A stretch of DNA of 64,000 nt, from positions 2,243,267 to 2,307,266 of the forward strand of contig JABACO010000016.1 of NCBI GenBank assembly GCA_013339895.1, written 5' to 3'. The DNA comes from Ephydatia muelleri. Its lineage: Eukaryota > Porifera > Demospongiae > Spongillida > Spongillidae. This document shows positions 1 to 13,500 of this stretch, one piece after another. The stretch's first letter is position 1. Each line of letters starts with the position of its first letter. The position numbers were made by a program, and so were the translations under genes. The notes under the pieces are model-generated. The model ran no database searches and was not told the origin of the DNA. It saw only the letters and a list, made by a program, of their open reading frames with translations.

Positions 1-75
1 ATCCAATGGTTTTATGTTAGGAATTTTTGTATGGCATTCTGCGTAGTGCACACATTCTTTAATTCCTTCCTCAGA

Positions 76-476
76 AGCGCTTGTAGCACTGGCCACATCC
101 CTTGCTCAAGCACCACTCTGTCCCTCCCAGGTTCCAAGGTCAGTTTGGTGTCACTGCTATAGCCATGTTTCAGCTGCCTCCTTTGACAGTCTGTTGTACA
201 TAGCTGGTCTGTCATATAAATGGCTGAAGAGGGATGAAGTTGATGGTCCTTTGCTAAGGTCTGGGGAGCTGCTCTTGCTGAAGGTACATGTGATCAATAC
301 TGTGCGGTGTGTGTCTATGTGTGTGGGGTCTGTGTGGTGTGTGTGTGGGGGGTCAGTATGTGTGTTTGTGTGTGTGTGTGTGAGGTCTGTGTGTTGTGGG
401 GGTCTATGTGTGTGTGTGTGTGTGATAGATTGTGTGGGGTCTGTGTGTGTGTTGTGTGGGCATCTGTGTATGTGAC

Positions 477-507
<31 letters not shown>

Positions 508-701
508 AGATCTGTGTGGGGTCTATGTGTGTGAGGTCTGTGTGTGAGTGTGGGGTCTGTGTGTGTATGTGAGTGTGGGGTTGTGTGTGTGTGAGTGTGG
601 GGTCTGTGTGTGCATTTGCATCTATGTATGGTGCATGTGCTGTGAATGCACTTAATGCCTGCTAGTATGTGTATATGTGCGAATGTCTACAAGCTTCTGT
701 A

Positions 702-758
<57 letters not shown>

Positions 759-3700
759 CTGTACAGTTCCAATTGCACAAACACACGAAGTGTGCGAAGA
801 TTGGATGTGGCACTGGTGTTTGTAGGGGTGCCTAGACATTGCCTATCCAGCCCAATTCTCCCCCCCCCCCACACACACACACACACACATACATTAGTGT
901 ATTTTATTAGTGTGTGCACAAGTGCAGTGGGATAGACCACACATTTCTTGGTTGTGCTCTGCTACTTGTATGCTTACATATTTGGGGTGGGGGGCGGAGG
1001 GGGGGGGGGGAAGGAATAGTAGCTCTGTAGGCTCACATACGCACACATATATACAAACACATGTATAAACTAACCTGTACGCACATGCGCACCTCGCATG
1101 CATGCACACACGTGCACCCCGCGTGCAGATCCTTTATCTGGCATCACTACGGATATATGTCTACCACTTGCCAACTGACAGCCTCCCAGCTCTGTGTACC
1201 AGGGAGGAAATAGAACAGCTTAAGTCGGACATTGAAGGTGAGTTCTGTGCACAAAAGTGCCTTCAGTTCAGCCACCTAGGGAATGTGAGTACATCCCCCA
1301 TCACTTGTTGATGCTTGCTGTACGCCAAGGCCTTGCCAACACAGTAGTTGTTGACCTGTAGTCCAGGGTTAGTTCGAACAGATGGGGGGGGGGGGGATTG
1401 TGAAGGTGAGGGGGTGGGGAGGAGGAGTGGAGCAAGCCATTACTCAGAAATGCCCTGCACCTTCACTTGCAGCACTACTGGCACTGGAAAGTGTAGCACA
1501 CATGCTATGTACAATGTAAACCGCTCATGTCACAGAAAGCACTCACAGCGTCCATCCTACAAGCCGTAGTGTAGGAAACCCCACTCATCCATTGATGTGT
1601 CAGTAAATATTGCGTTCTTCAGAAGCATGCTTACTGCACTCCCATTTCACACTTCAGGTGTAGTAGCAAACAGCTTCCTTGGTACTGGATATCGCCAAAC
1701 ATTAAGTTGTTTTTGTTTTTTCTTTTTCGTCAAACACCCACACACACCCCAGGGTACACACCTTTGTGCAACAGTATCTCTTTTTTTTTTTTCATCATCT
1801 TATGTTACACACACACTGTTTGAGTTGTGGTATCGTAGCAATGCAAATCAATTACCACATAAATGAGAACTAATATTAAATTCATAAATCTACTGATATA
1901 CGTATTTTAACCTGTGTGTGGTTGTGGTTATGTATGTGTGCATGTGTGTATATGTGTGTATGTGTGTGTGTATGTGAGATGGATGTAAAACTCAACCCGA
2001 GTACTGCTTTTACCTTGTGGGGGTGTGTGGTAAGGGGAGTAGTGTTGGGAGTGGTACCATCTGTAACATGATCTTTGTAAGGAATGTGATAGCATGCCTC
2101 AATGATATTATATGGGAGGAAGCAGTCCCTATCACCCATCCATCTGCCCATGGAAACTGAAGGGGGAAGGGTCACATGCAGGCACATATAGCTCAGTTCA
2201 TGAGACCTTGTAGTGTTTGTCTGTGACACATAGTGCAACCGTTGGGATCGCTGTGTACATTCCTGGGTGCTGTGGCTCAGGACACACAGGTACTGCCGAC
2301 CCTGTGCAGTAGAGCTTCTTCACTCGTGATTGTCTGCTCCCATGTGACCATGTGGCAGAGCTGGGCCTCAGACCCTAGCCAACTCCCTTTGTCTAGGATA
2401 CAGTGTATTTTGTACGTGTGCGTGTGTGCCGGTGTAAAGTGTGTGCATTTCCTGAGTTTTTGTAGTAAACGTGAAACCGTGCTAATGCTTTGAAGTTATG
2501 TGCATGAACATGCGTGTGTGCTCTGTGTTCAGCGGTGCATATCCGTTGTGGTACTATGTGTCATGTGTTGAGGAGTATTTTTTTATTTTCATGTGAAGAA
2601 ATGTATATTCCCTGTGTTGTGCTTGTGTACTACTTAGTGGATATTTCCTGTCCCATCGCCATGTCACAGGGTTCGAGAACAGGGAAAGAACGTACCGGAA
2701 CTTTCCAGAAGCTCTTCTCCACTGGAAGGTGGCCCTGGAAGTGGTAGGTTGCTCAGCCCCAGCATCACGTGTCTGGCACACGTCCATTGATCGGCAGGGC
2801 CTCATGGTGTGCGAGAACTTTGCACACTTGCTCAATGACCCGGCTCTTCTTTCGGCTTCTTCCCTCGACAATCCAGAGTGCAGCGATGTGGACGGCTGTC
2901 ATCAGAATGTGGCGTCTCAACCAAATGCCCATGTATGTTTGGATAAAATGTAGCAACAGTGTGTGCATCTTATCCCTACGCAGCAATGTGGGGCCGGGAG
3001 GAATTGTGGGGATGGGGTACATGTAGTAAGGTCCTTACACATGCTGTATGTGTGGCATGGCTATGGCCATGAGGGTGGTCACAGAGGCAACTGGTTCTAG
3101 AGTACAAGTGTCATGTTCCTTCATGTTCCTTAGGTAACATGTACTTGTGCAGTAGGTGTGGCCGATCTGTAGTCAGCAGACTCGTCCACATCGCTCCACT
3201 TGTGCCGGTGTTGAGAGTGTGTGTGAGGGGATGAGGTAGACTGTGACACCCTCTGTGCTGTATTGTGTTTGCCTAAAGCTGTAATCTGAAAGTTGTAAGC
3301 ACCACTTGGTGTGTCACATGTGTCATGCTTTTTCTCATCTTCCATTTCCCCTCCCCCTCCCCCTCTCCCCCCTACCAAAGAAGGGCCACAGCAGCCTTCA
3401 CCCAACGCTGTGGCACGCCCTGGACGTGTGGCAGTGTGTGAGGCAGGGGAGCAGTCTGCTGGAGGAGTCCCTCAAGGACCTACTGGCCTGCAGCACTGGG
3501 TTTGATGGCGAGCACTGGTGAGGGTACCTCAGTGCCATGCTGGGGTGGTTGTGTATCTGCTGTCTTCTAGGATTTTTGTATTGCTACAGTATGTGTATAC
3601 CCTGCACTGCACTGCACTGCACGAATGTGCAGGCTGGGAAGGGTGCTGTTGCATGTAGAGCCCAAGCTTCAGTGGCTTTGCAGCTATGTTAGGTGGAGGT

Positions 3701-6700
3701 TATGAATTTGAATGTACATACGCATGAGGACGCCAATGTGGTCTGTATGTGATTCAAAGCCTAACTTGGATGAAGGCTGGGAGGGGAGGTGGTTGGGAGA
3801 AGGGAATGGAGGAAGTTCAATTGGTTTTGTGCACTTCAACATGCTTGATGGCAAATCTATAGCCAGAGGAGATGTTGCTTCACCAATAATGATCAGGGAA
3901 ACCTTTAATGTTTAATCTCCAGGGCAAAATCCTTATTTAAGAATGTCTGGATTATTTATTGCTTCAACATAGTTTTGTTCGACAAAACCAGGACAAGACT
4001 ATATGGCTTTTACGATATTCCCACCCTGGACGCTTATGGTTTTTGCGCTATTTCCACGCTAGACCACCAATTCCAGAGTGGTTTTATGTTAAAAACCACC
4101 TTGAAAAACCATGCCTGGATGTTTCTAACTTTTTCCTGTGATAGCTCAGTTCAGTGGCTCAACTGTAAACTGATTAGCTGTCATAACGAGCAAGAATAGT
4201 GTCTATGTGAGCCATGCTGTTGTGATAAAGCAGGGAATTTATGAGCTATCCTTAATAAGGATCACACAACAGCTTTAAAACAATTGATTTTCCCTAAAAC
4301 TCAGCTGTTCCAGCTATACTTTAACTCTTTCACAGGCAAAGCCAATTATTACGGTACACATGTTTTGCAAGAAAAAGTGTTGTGCGTTGCAGGAAAACGT
4401 AGTTAGCAAACAACTTACACTTATATGACTAGGAAACAACTGATCAATATGTTGTTGACTCGAAAGTGTTAACTGTTTGCATAAACAGAGTGGCTCTAGT
4501 ATAGCACCTGCGGCACAATATTGCTCTGTTGCCCGTGAAAGAGTTAAGCTTTATTTATCAGAGAAAATAACTTGTCGTCGATAGTTACATTGCATAATCT
4601 GCAAGGCTTGGAAATGTTTAGCACACTGTGCATATAAGGGACGTTGAATACTCATAGTGATGAAATGTTCCACACTAGTTACAACTAGCACACCTGGCTC
4701 CCACTAGACCTAGGCAGGCCACTTGGTGTAAGGCTTTCACATATGCAGATGCTCTCTTCTGTTGAAGTGTGTGGACCTTTCATTGATACCATTGTCGCTG
4801 GTCCGCCACTCCAACTTTCTACTACTTGAACTTCTGGATACCTGCATGTACCTTCCTCAATTCTTACTATATTATCGCCAACTTTGAATGGTTCCGCCAT
4901 TTTGAAAACTGGTAACCAGATTTTGTTTGAGCCACTCAATCACTGCAGCATGTCTCGATCAGCCTAATCTTTAAATTACCCAAAAGTGCCCAAGTGTAGA
5001 TCAAAAACTCAACAATGAAATTAGGTAATAAACAGTAGACTGCATGTAAGACCTGTTGTTAATTTCCATTAATAATAACTTGAATATGGTGGCCACTGAA
5101 TGGTTAGAAGTTAATTTAATAGAAATGAATTTTGGATTATTAAATTCAATTGCATTAATATTTTAGTTTATTTGATTGAATATATTTATTTTCTGATTTC
5201 ATCCTAAATAAAAAGTAAATTAGGAAGCTGCATTTATTTTTTAAACCATTTTCCTTGATGGATCACCCTATCAGCACTCACATGAAAATTAACTTTATAC
5301 AATTGTATTAGTTTAAAACCATTGTTGTAACAAATTATCACATTTTTACTTGTGTGAATTGTATAGAATTATGTACATGTGTTTGTGGAACTTGGATATT
5401 GCTCAGCTGTGGAATATCTCACCGCTTTTAACAACTCCTGTGCCCTTAAGGATGGAAAGCATGCTGGCAATGGACATCCTCTGCGCTGCAGCAGAGGTGA
5501 ACATCAAAGTGCTCCACTTTGTGCAGGACCTAGCTGATGGTCGTGCCAAGGAGTCCTACGAGTTTGTCAGGATAAAGCCTCACCCTAGCTGTGAGAGTGC
5601 AGCAAGTCAGAGGATGCCTTCCGGTCTCGAAGACGACCAAGGCAATGGGAGGAGTCCGAAGAGGGAAACTCGGTTTGCCACACCTGTGGGTGACAGCAGG
5701 ATGGATGATGACTTTAAGGAAACATCCAAGATACTCGAGCACCCACCCAGGACTCCCATTACCTTAAACATTCTAGGCATGCAGCCTAACTTCAAGGAAG
5801 GGACTACAACTGACCTCTCCCCAATGAATCCGGAACCCATGCCCGCCACATCCTCCAAGTTGAAGGTGACGTTCATGAACTGGGAGACACCGGGCAAAGC
5901 TAAGCCTTGTACACCTGCTGAGAGCATGTGCACGCAGTCGCTGATTGAAGACGAGTCCATACCGAACACTCCCGTCAGCGTCGACTCGTCAAGCACAGAC
6001 GTTGACTTGCACAAGAGCCACTCCCCCTCTTCCAGGGCCGATCCCGCGCCGGCAACGTCGATCGCTGCCTCGATCACTGCCCGCCACGGTAGATCTTCTG
6101 CCGCGCTCACCGCGGGAAGCTACCGCGGTACCGTACCGTCTGCAGCGGTCAGCACCCCGATGGAGGAGAAGCTTCAGTCCCTCCTCTCTCCTTCCGCAGT
6201 TGGGCCCAGGGGCAATGAGGACGACGCGGCGGAGGGCGGCAAATCGAGGAAGGGGGAGTCCCGCTGCACGCATTACACGCACAGCGTGGCAGCGCTCAGC
6301 GGCGGGTGGGAAGGAGGGGGGCGGGGCAGCCAGCTCCCACCGAGTACCGTGTGCGCGCCCAGCTTTGTGTCGTTGCCTCAGGCTTTTGGCTCAGAGGAGG
6401 AGGGAGGCGAATTGAGGTTCAACTCGAGATTCGAGTCGTGGCCTAGCGAAGTGTGCATGACGTACACCGTCAACATGGCATCCATTGCCATCTACGGGCA
6501 GACTTCGGCCATCCAAGACACAGCCCTCAACGGCAGGCGTGGTCAGGAGACAGCGAAGCATGGTCTTGTGCAGCTGGCGAGATTCCAGAGTGATCGAGAT
6601 GACCAGGATTTTGCAGGTGAGAACTACTGTATGGTTCCGTGTGCAGCGTGGATTGAATTGGGAAGGGGAGATGGCCACGTCCTGAATGAAATGGAAGGTG

Positions 6701-8537
6701 GAGAATGAGGCTCGCTTAATTCGGCCTGATATTCCAGACTGATGTGTTTAATTTGAAGACGGAGAGTGTGATCTCTCTGTCACGGGCGTTAATTTTGCAT
6801 CCCCATCCTGTAGGGTTTCCCTCTTGGGCTGTCCGCTTTGTCGCCATCCTCGGTCTTTCACGTGTTTCCCGGGTGTGCAGCAAGATGAACCTCAAGGATG
6901 GGGTGAGTGCTGTAGCCTGGACCAGGCTAATGGAGGCTCACTCCGTGGAACGGGATAAAAGAGTGATGGAAGCTTACAAGTTACGCCAGGTGGGTGTGGT
7001 TTTGGTTGGTGTAGGAACCGACTTTTTGCATCGCATTGATTCTTTTGTGGTTGCGTCTCCAGTGTAGTCTTCACCTTCAATATTAGAATGCACATATTAA
7101 TCTTGTATGATATTTAGCCTGATTGCTGAAAACTCTCATCTCTCATGCTAAAAGATGTTTACATATATAGCCATCAATATTAGAATGCACATATTAATCT
7201 TGTATGATATTTAGCCTGATTGCTGAAAACTCTCATCTCTCATGCTAAAAGATGTTTACATATGTACCCATCACATACTTTATACCATAATGCTACATCA
7301 GGAACTTTTAAATAAAAGTATGCTGTACATAACATGACCCTTTTTCATTCAGAGAGGCATCTATATTTACTGATGTAGCTTATGGTATTAAGTATGCAAT
7401 GGGTACACATGTAAACATCTGCCCCCCTCCTTCCCACCCTTTGTGTGTAAGGTGTTTCATGCAGTATAATTCAATCTGTATCTCACACGCTTGCACAGGT
7501 ATCTGTAGGCGTAGATTCAAGTTTGCTGCAATTGGGTTGTCAACGGTCATCATTGCCTGTGATCACATACATTGCGGACACGTTGTCCCAATTTTTCCTC
7601 CCTTCTGTCACTCCCATCACCACACATGTCTCACGTCGTCACCACAGGAGGAGGAGGAGGAGGAGGAGGTCAGTGTGCATTTAATAATGCTGTTGGAGTC
7701 ATCTCGTTAACTTTTATTCATCAGTGAGCCAATTTCCTGTTCAACTCAAAAGGCTTCAAATGTCTCTGCCACACTGCCCAAAGTTGATACTGGACTGAAT
7801 GGAGGGCCTCCTCCCCTTTCCCCTCCAAGTTACATTGCTCGCACAACTCATGCCCTCCAGAGTGTTGCAGAGGAGCATTGGAGAAGACAGATGAGTTTGG
7901 AACATCAAGAGCAAGAGAAGGTAATTGGTAATGATGTGTTCGTTTAAGAAGTCTCTCATTATGTCTACTGATTGACAGAGTCATGAGGTAGTTACATAGA
8001 TGTCTGATTTTGTAATGTGAAATAGAAATGTTGTAGTTATAATTGTCATCGGCTGATGTGTTCGTGGCTAAAAGACACCCACAGACATTTGTATACATGA
8101 CAATCTAGCTGTTGACAACGTTTTTAACTGAGCGAACCTAGTACTGGTACCCTAGTACAGTATGATAATGGACACAGAGCTTCTCGAATCAGGTAAACCA
8201 TCATCAGTTGCCGTGACTGCAATACGTGTAGAGCTATGTTAGGCATGCACTTCAATGCTACATTTTTGTCGTTTGGGGTGCCCCATGAAAAAAAGAATAC
8301 TAATGGAAATTTTCTACTATTACGGCACTATACTGTAGTACTAGGTTAACTGCATATAATTTCTGATTTACATGTATTTTGTGTATGGTGGGTTTGAACT
8401 GTTATGCACATTTGAACTTTCAATTGCAGACGTCCTTGACATCAGCTGTAGGGAAAGCATCCAGTGAAGAGAGGAGTGTAATAGACCATATCAATGTCCA
8501 GAGTCCATGCAAAGAGAATAGCAAAAGTAGCACCTGA
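76..8537 (+). CDS. Unrecognised multi-exon gene, 5' end outside or unresolved
   Basis: I do not recognise this protein. Exons that join in phase are about 76-283, 1129-1237, 2234-2289, 2678-2932, 3381-3517 and 5451 to about 6617. Later exons are near 6870-6989, 7649-7669, 7729-7920 and 8430-8537, the last ending in TGA. The join into the exon near 6870 is unresolved, and the acceptor at 2678 is weak (a better AG at 2669 gives another phase). The first five exons read as helical, Leu/Trp-rich protein (LHPTLWHALDVWQ, KVLHFVQDLADGR), possibly a helical-repeat fold. The 1.2-kb exon is rich in Ser, Pro, Thr and Asp, with several SP/TP sites, so it is probably disordered. A 21-nt exon encodes seven Glu. 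The C-terminus reads SPCKENSKSST. The start codon was not found; the gene may begin before the window. Confidence 0.5.
300..770. repeat. TG-rich microsatellite tract
   Basis: Nearly 500 bp of TG dinucleotides with interspersed GGGGTCTGTG variants, ending in an almost pure (TG)n run at 702-756. It lies in an intron of the first gene (284-1128). Short open frames in it on both strands are low-complexity artefacts. A CA run near 868-890 and a G run near 1000 follow in the same intron. Confidence 0.9.
4321..4547. mobile_element. TTAA-flanked MITE, 227 bp including the TTAA sites
   Basis: An inverted pair, TTAACTCTTTCACAGGCAA on the left and TTGCCCGTGAAAGAGTTAA on the right, bounds about 230 bp without coding potential. 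TTAA at both ends fits a piggyBac-type target site. The family is inferred from the target only; the terminal bases are not the classic piggyBac CCC. It sits in the 1.9-kb intron 3518-5450 of the first gene. Confidence 0.65.
4548..5450. other. Intronic stretch without supported coding
   Basis: AT-rich intron sequence. An 84-codon minus-strand frame at 4685-4939 has no recognisable domain and no exon partner. It may be a transposon scrap. I see nothing else that can be supported. Confidence 0.5.
7077..7266. repeat. 97-bp tandem duplication
   Basis: A block starting TCAATATTAGAATGCACAT at 7077 recurs at 7174 almost unchanged, giving two copies of about 95 bp. It lies in the intron between the 6870-6989 exon and the 21-nt Glu-repeat exon. 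The near identity implies a recent event. Confidence 0.85.
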
Positions 8538-8804
8538 AAAAATATATATATCAAAGAATGAATTTATGTCTGTTTGTATTGCATTATGTAAATGTATACG
8601 TACTTCATGAAACACAACTTATATCATTAAACCTTATAGGTTGCTTTTTAACTGACTTAGGACATAAATTTTTGCAGTTCGCTTTTAAATGCTGTATAGC
8701 TTGAGTTTGAATATGACTTTACATGTAGATCTAGATTTTCACATGCAAGATGTACGTTTGACAAGTTACTTAATTTGTTGGGTTTAACGTAATGCAAACT
8801 GCAG

Positions 8805-9987
8805 TGTGGTGCACTGGTATGCGCCAAGTGCCTTCAAAAGTGGATGGCAGGATCTAGCGCCGTGAACTGTCCCTGCTGCTCTGAGGGTGGTCCCTTGGTT
8901 TCCCTCCAATGTCAGACCAGCACCAATGTGATACTCCTGCTGCTATCGGATGTTTTGGTACATTGTACAGACTGCAGCAGGGATGTTAAGGCTGGTGACT
9001 ACCATCACTTACTCCTGAGGAGGAGAAGCAAGCAGCGGGATTGCTGAAGAGGGTCATCTCTACCAATCCTGACAAAGACATCATACAACTTCCTACAGGA
9101 GGAACATTTAATTGAATGTCATTGACTTGTACTGAGGTTACATAATATCTATGCACACTTTAGCCAATGACATTCATGCATGTTACCAGAGCTCACCAAG
9201 AAACCACAGCTGCCTGCTCATGGACTGTGAAAATGCGATGTTTTCAAATGCAGAAAATCCGAGGCATTGTCAGTGGTGGAGAAGCGTCAGCTCTTATCCA
9301 AAAGGAGGTCCTCATCCTGAGTGATGAAGAGAGGCGATTTTTGTTGGATAAGGCAGGAATCTCATCATCAATTGAGCTGGGGCAGCTGAGGTATTGGCCA
9401 CTAAGGCTGAGCTTGCCATACCTTGGAATAAACTGAGGCTTCTAAGGCGGTATGTCACAACATAACTCCCTGGTGTTTCAGGTGGCTCAAATCGCCAGGC
9501 ATCTATCTGGCTGGTGAGGAAAGGATGCGGGCCACAAATCCAGCAAAATTGTTGGTGATACCTCAAAGGAGAAATAGCCGTGTTTTCTTTTACAATTTCA
9601 TCTGGTGGAGAGGAAATAAAAGGCACTCCTTTGGTATTCATTCCACATCTGGTGGATAAAGTAGTGCAGCTCTTAGATGGGAATGAAAGGTAAGACAGTG
9701 TAATAGTAAGACAATGAAATACCAAGGTTGTTACTACATGGTTGCAGAACTGGCAGACTTACCTGGCATAAAGGGTTTATACCAGCCAATGAGATCTGGT
9801 TGAAGATTGGAGGAGACAAGGGAGGTGGAACATTCAAAATGACCTTTCAGATTGTCAATGTTGCCACACCCAATTCAGTCCATAACACCTGTGTATCCAG
9901 CTTTTTGCCGCTGGTGACAGCGTCACCAATCTCCATGTGGCACTTGATCTCTTTAAGGACCAGGTAGAACATCTATACATGGAATGA
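8805..9987 (+). pseudogene. Decayed RING + DDE-like gene fragment
   Basis: Successive pieces in changing frames keep one protein order. First comes the second half of a RING-type zinc site (CGALVCAKCLQKW, then NCPCC). A second Cys pair follows (HCTDCSRDVKAGDYHH). Then LTPEEEKQAAGLLKRV, IRGIVSGGEASALIQKE, AGEERMRATNPAKLL, and finally IWLKIGGDKGGGTFKMTF with NVATPNSVHNT and NLHVALDLFKDQVEHL. From memory, the GGDKGG..FK..FQI.NV..PNS..NT pattern occurs in a large uncharacterised family of cnidarian, sponge and amphioxus proteins, perhaps of RAG1/Transib-like or other DDE transposon origin. At least four frame changes (for example near 9005, 9390 and 9560) and loss of the first RING half and the rest of the DDE region mark it as a fossil. 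Family assignment is tentative. Confidence 0.5.
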
Positions 9988-10579
9988 AGTGGAGGTAGAG
10001 CTCTCTATATACCTAAATCATGTTAAATATAAAAGTGCTATAAATTACAGGCAATACACAGTGAAAGTGTTTAAGGGCCCTTTGTCAAGACACTTGACAA
10101 TGCATTGCAATCATTTGGTGTACGACAGCAGTATTTTGGAGTCTAGCCTGACCTCGTGACTTGCCCCATTTGGATTTACATCCCTTGACAGAATAATGGA
10201 TTAATTGAGGACCATCATTCGAAAAGCTAGTTAGTCCACCAAAATGGCCGCTAATGATGTCTGCCTAATAAACTCAGTAAGCTGGCAACACTGAGCGTTA
10301 CAAGCAGCTGCTATACAAAGACCACTTTTTAATTGTTAAAAATTCAAAAGAACTTGTTAAGAAAAAAATAGCTCTTTGCTTGTTCGATTCTCGAACCGGG
10401 GTTAGTTTTATCGCTGGTTTAATTTCATATGGCATGAGGCATAGCCCCGCTTCCGCTCGCGAAAGAGTTAATCGTCGATGACATCATGAGGATCTATATA
10501 ATTCACTATTAGCGAGATTGTACTCATTTATAATAACTTGATGCATTGGTGTCGTGACTCTGATCACTGAAAATCCGAT
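9988..10579. other. Upstream region of the DNase I-like gene
   Basis: No coding feature is supported. A CGCGAAAGAGTTAAT near 10458 resembles the end of the TTAA-flanked MITE at 4321-4547, but I could not find its partner. Confidence 0.4.
10494..10503 (+). promoter_or_regulatory. Candidate TATA box
   Basis: CTATATAATT lies 77 bp before the ATG at 10580. The spacing fits a core promoter with a short 5' leader. No transcript evidence is available, so this is only a candidate. Confidence 0.35.
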
Positions 10580-13500
10580 ATGCATCAGATAAGCTTGTGG
10601 ATACTTTTGGTGTTTGTCAGCTCATGCTACTGCAAAATTACCATTGGCGCTTTCAACGTTCAGCAGTTTGGATGCACTAAATTAAAAACAGAGGCTGTTG
10701 TGAATTCTCTCGTAAAGGTAAGTCTGGCGGTTGTGCCCGCGCCACCAAATTGCATTAAATGTAGTATTATTCCGGTATACATGCAGGTCATTCATGAATA
10801 TGACATAGTGCTGATCCAGGAAATTCTAATGAAAGATGATCTGTTCAAGTCCTTCGTGAAGAAAAACGTAAACCAAAATCTGCCAATCAAGTTAGCCCGG
10901 TTAATTAATAGTTTGGAATTATATATATATATGCCGAGAAGCGCATGTGTATAACGATGATGGCTTTGCAGTATATAACATTACGTCCACAGCACGGATA
11001 TAAAATCACGTTCAAACCGTAGCGGATATATAGGTATATAGTGGCCATGGCTGATCCACCTTTTTGTCCAGCCATGACTACAAGGCAGTATTGAAAGTAC
11101 AACAATGTTGGCACAATGGCATACGTGTCAACCACATACAATCCCGCTTGGCGCGGCCACTAAGACACGTATGCCATTGTGCCAACATTGTTGTACTTTC
11201 AAGACTGCCTTGTAGTCAAATCAAATTCCGTTACGAATTATTGTTGGCTGTACCATGCATAAAGTTGCAAAAACATGCAGAGCTCCACGGGTTGGAAGAA
11301 TACGAATGGCAAAGAATCCATTTGAATGACTATATGAATGAATGTTTATATTCTTATCGCCAAGAATGCATCCAGTGTGCATCATTTAAAAACTTTTGAA
11401 TCACATTCGTAGGTCGAATGAAACATTCAAAACCATTTGAATGGCACGTGTTAAAAATTAACAAATCTCATACTGACCTCTCGCGCAAACACCTTTGTAA
11501 TTGAATTTCTTATGACAACAATCAAACTTATCTCGTATGACCTTCACCCACAAACTGAAAGCGCACGTGCTTTCTAAACACATTTGTGGGCATTTGTCAA
11601 ATAGCTGAACTAGGACTAGAATTGCTCCCATTTGATCCCCGGCCTTCAACCTCCATTATGGTGCAAAACCTCAAGCAAAGAATTGCGAGTTTTATGCCAC
11701 CTCTGGGGTACGTACGCTGGCTTCCAGACGATTCAAAATCTCCCCTCTACACATGTGGCGTCCGTGTTGTTAAGGAAGGCTCTCGTGGGAAGGAGGGGTA
11801 TTTTTTTTGCATGATAGGGAAATGTATTGACCTCAAAGGGGACTGGGGACAAGGAAAAAAGCTTGTTATCGGTGCCAGCACTTCCAACGCCATTAGCCAT
11901 CTTCGAGAGGTTCATAATATTGTCGGGGAGCGGTCCGAAAAGATGATGAGTAAAAAGCAGAGAGTAGACGAAATTGTGTCGAAGAAAAAGCGTTCGATGG
12001 AAACAATGGAGGCATCCCGTTATTGGGCTCTGACGGTTGCACAGACAGTCGTGCACATGCTGTGGCCCTTTAACGTTGTCGAAGATGAGAGTTTCCGATA
12101 CCTCGTTGGGGAAAAGTGCCCGAAGATGAGCACAAAAATGCTTAAACGACTTGTTCTGGAATTATATATAGCTGCTAAGGAGAGCACAATGGCTAACTTC
12201 ATACGGTTAAAGGAGCAGACAAAAGGCCTTCCGCTCTTTCACCTTAATGTAGACTTGTGGACATGTAAGGCAAATGGCCAAAAGTTTCTTGGAGTTAGAG
12301 TTTACTATGTGGATGAGCAGTTCAACTATACTCATCAAAATTGTTAGCTGTAAAGGTTTTCAATCCATCTTCAGTGGTGCGTGATAGTGGTAGATCGTCT
12401 GATATCCTCCTCCAGTGGGTAAAGGATGTTTTGAATGAGTTTGGCTTGCAGTTGACTGACCTCATGAGTGCAACTACTGATGCTGGAAGTGACATCAAGA
12501 GGCCGAGTAGCTCACTTATTGGCTGTCACTGGGATTGGTGTATGAGCCATCTGCTGAACTGTGCACTAGTTGAAGCGTTTGGTACAAGCTTAGATCCAAC
12601 CTCTAGTGGAAATAAAGCTGCTCGTGAGGTAATCCTACGTGCCAAGAAGGTTGTTGAATATGTGAACAAATCCCATCCTGCTAATATAGCGCTTGAGGAG
12701 GTTCAATTAGCCAGTGCAGGGAGTGCTTTGAAAGTGATAAGTGATGTGCCACAGCGATGGAAATCTACTGTTATGTTGTTAGGCCGATTACTGGAGCTCT
12801 TTCTTACGCTTAACATATTCACAACAAGGAAAACCTTTTGTAATAGAAGCAGATCATGAACTGTTGCTGCAGTTATATTCTTTGATGGCACCAGTTGCTG
12901 ACTTGATTACATCTGCACAAGGAGGGAAGCACCAGGGACTCCATCAGTTATATGGCTCTTCGAGCAACAATTCTTAACAGTGAGGAACCACTTGAAATAA
13001 TTGATCCTGCGATCAAACCTGCTGGTATTCAACAATGTATTGCTCCATGCAACTTGCATCCTGTTACCCAGGAGACACGCAGAAAGCTTTTTCATGCGAT
13101 TGATGTCCGCTTTCTCCAAAGGTATTCTTCTATGACTGACAGGTCACCTATGCTCGACTGCTGTGCATTCCTATACCCTCCTTTGTCCAAGCTTCCGTAT
13201 GTGAATTTCATCCTCTCTACCAACGTTCCATCAAGTGATGCATGCACAGTGGAGTATGTGCGCACAACAACAGAGAAGGAAATCATGAAGCAGGCTCTTG
13301 CACACTTAAAAGCAAAGCAACAGGAGGGTAATGCATCTTCCACTGCAGCAATACTTGCTGGTGCCAGTGGAGTTGGAAAGTTTTCAAAAGATCGTGCTGG
13401 GGCATGCCATCTTGTAGATACATCACTCTCGCTTTTGTTTGGTCCTCAATCTGAACCTGAAAGTGCAGTAGATGCACATATTCCTCCACATATTGCTATC

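Noticed and set aside
300-940. CVCVCV and HTHTHT frames
   Set aside because: Products of TG/CA microsatellites.
4685-4939. 84-codon minus-strand frame
   Set aside because: No recognisable domain, no partner exon, lies in the intron of a plus-strand gene.
7077-7266. Tandem pair as LTRs of a small element
   Set aside because: Copies are adjacent with no interior and no target duplication; simple tandem duplication fits better.
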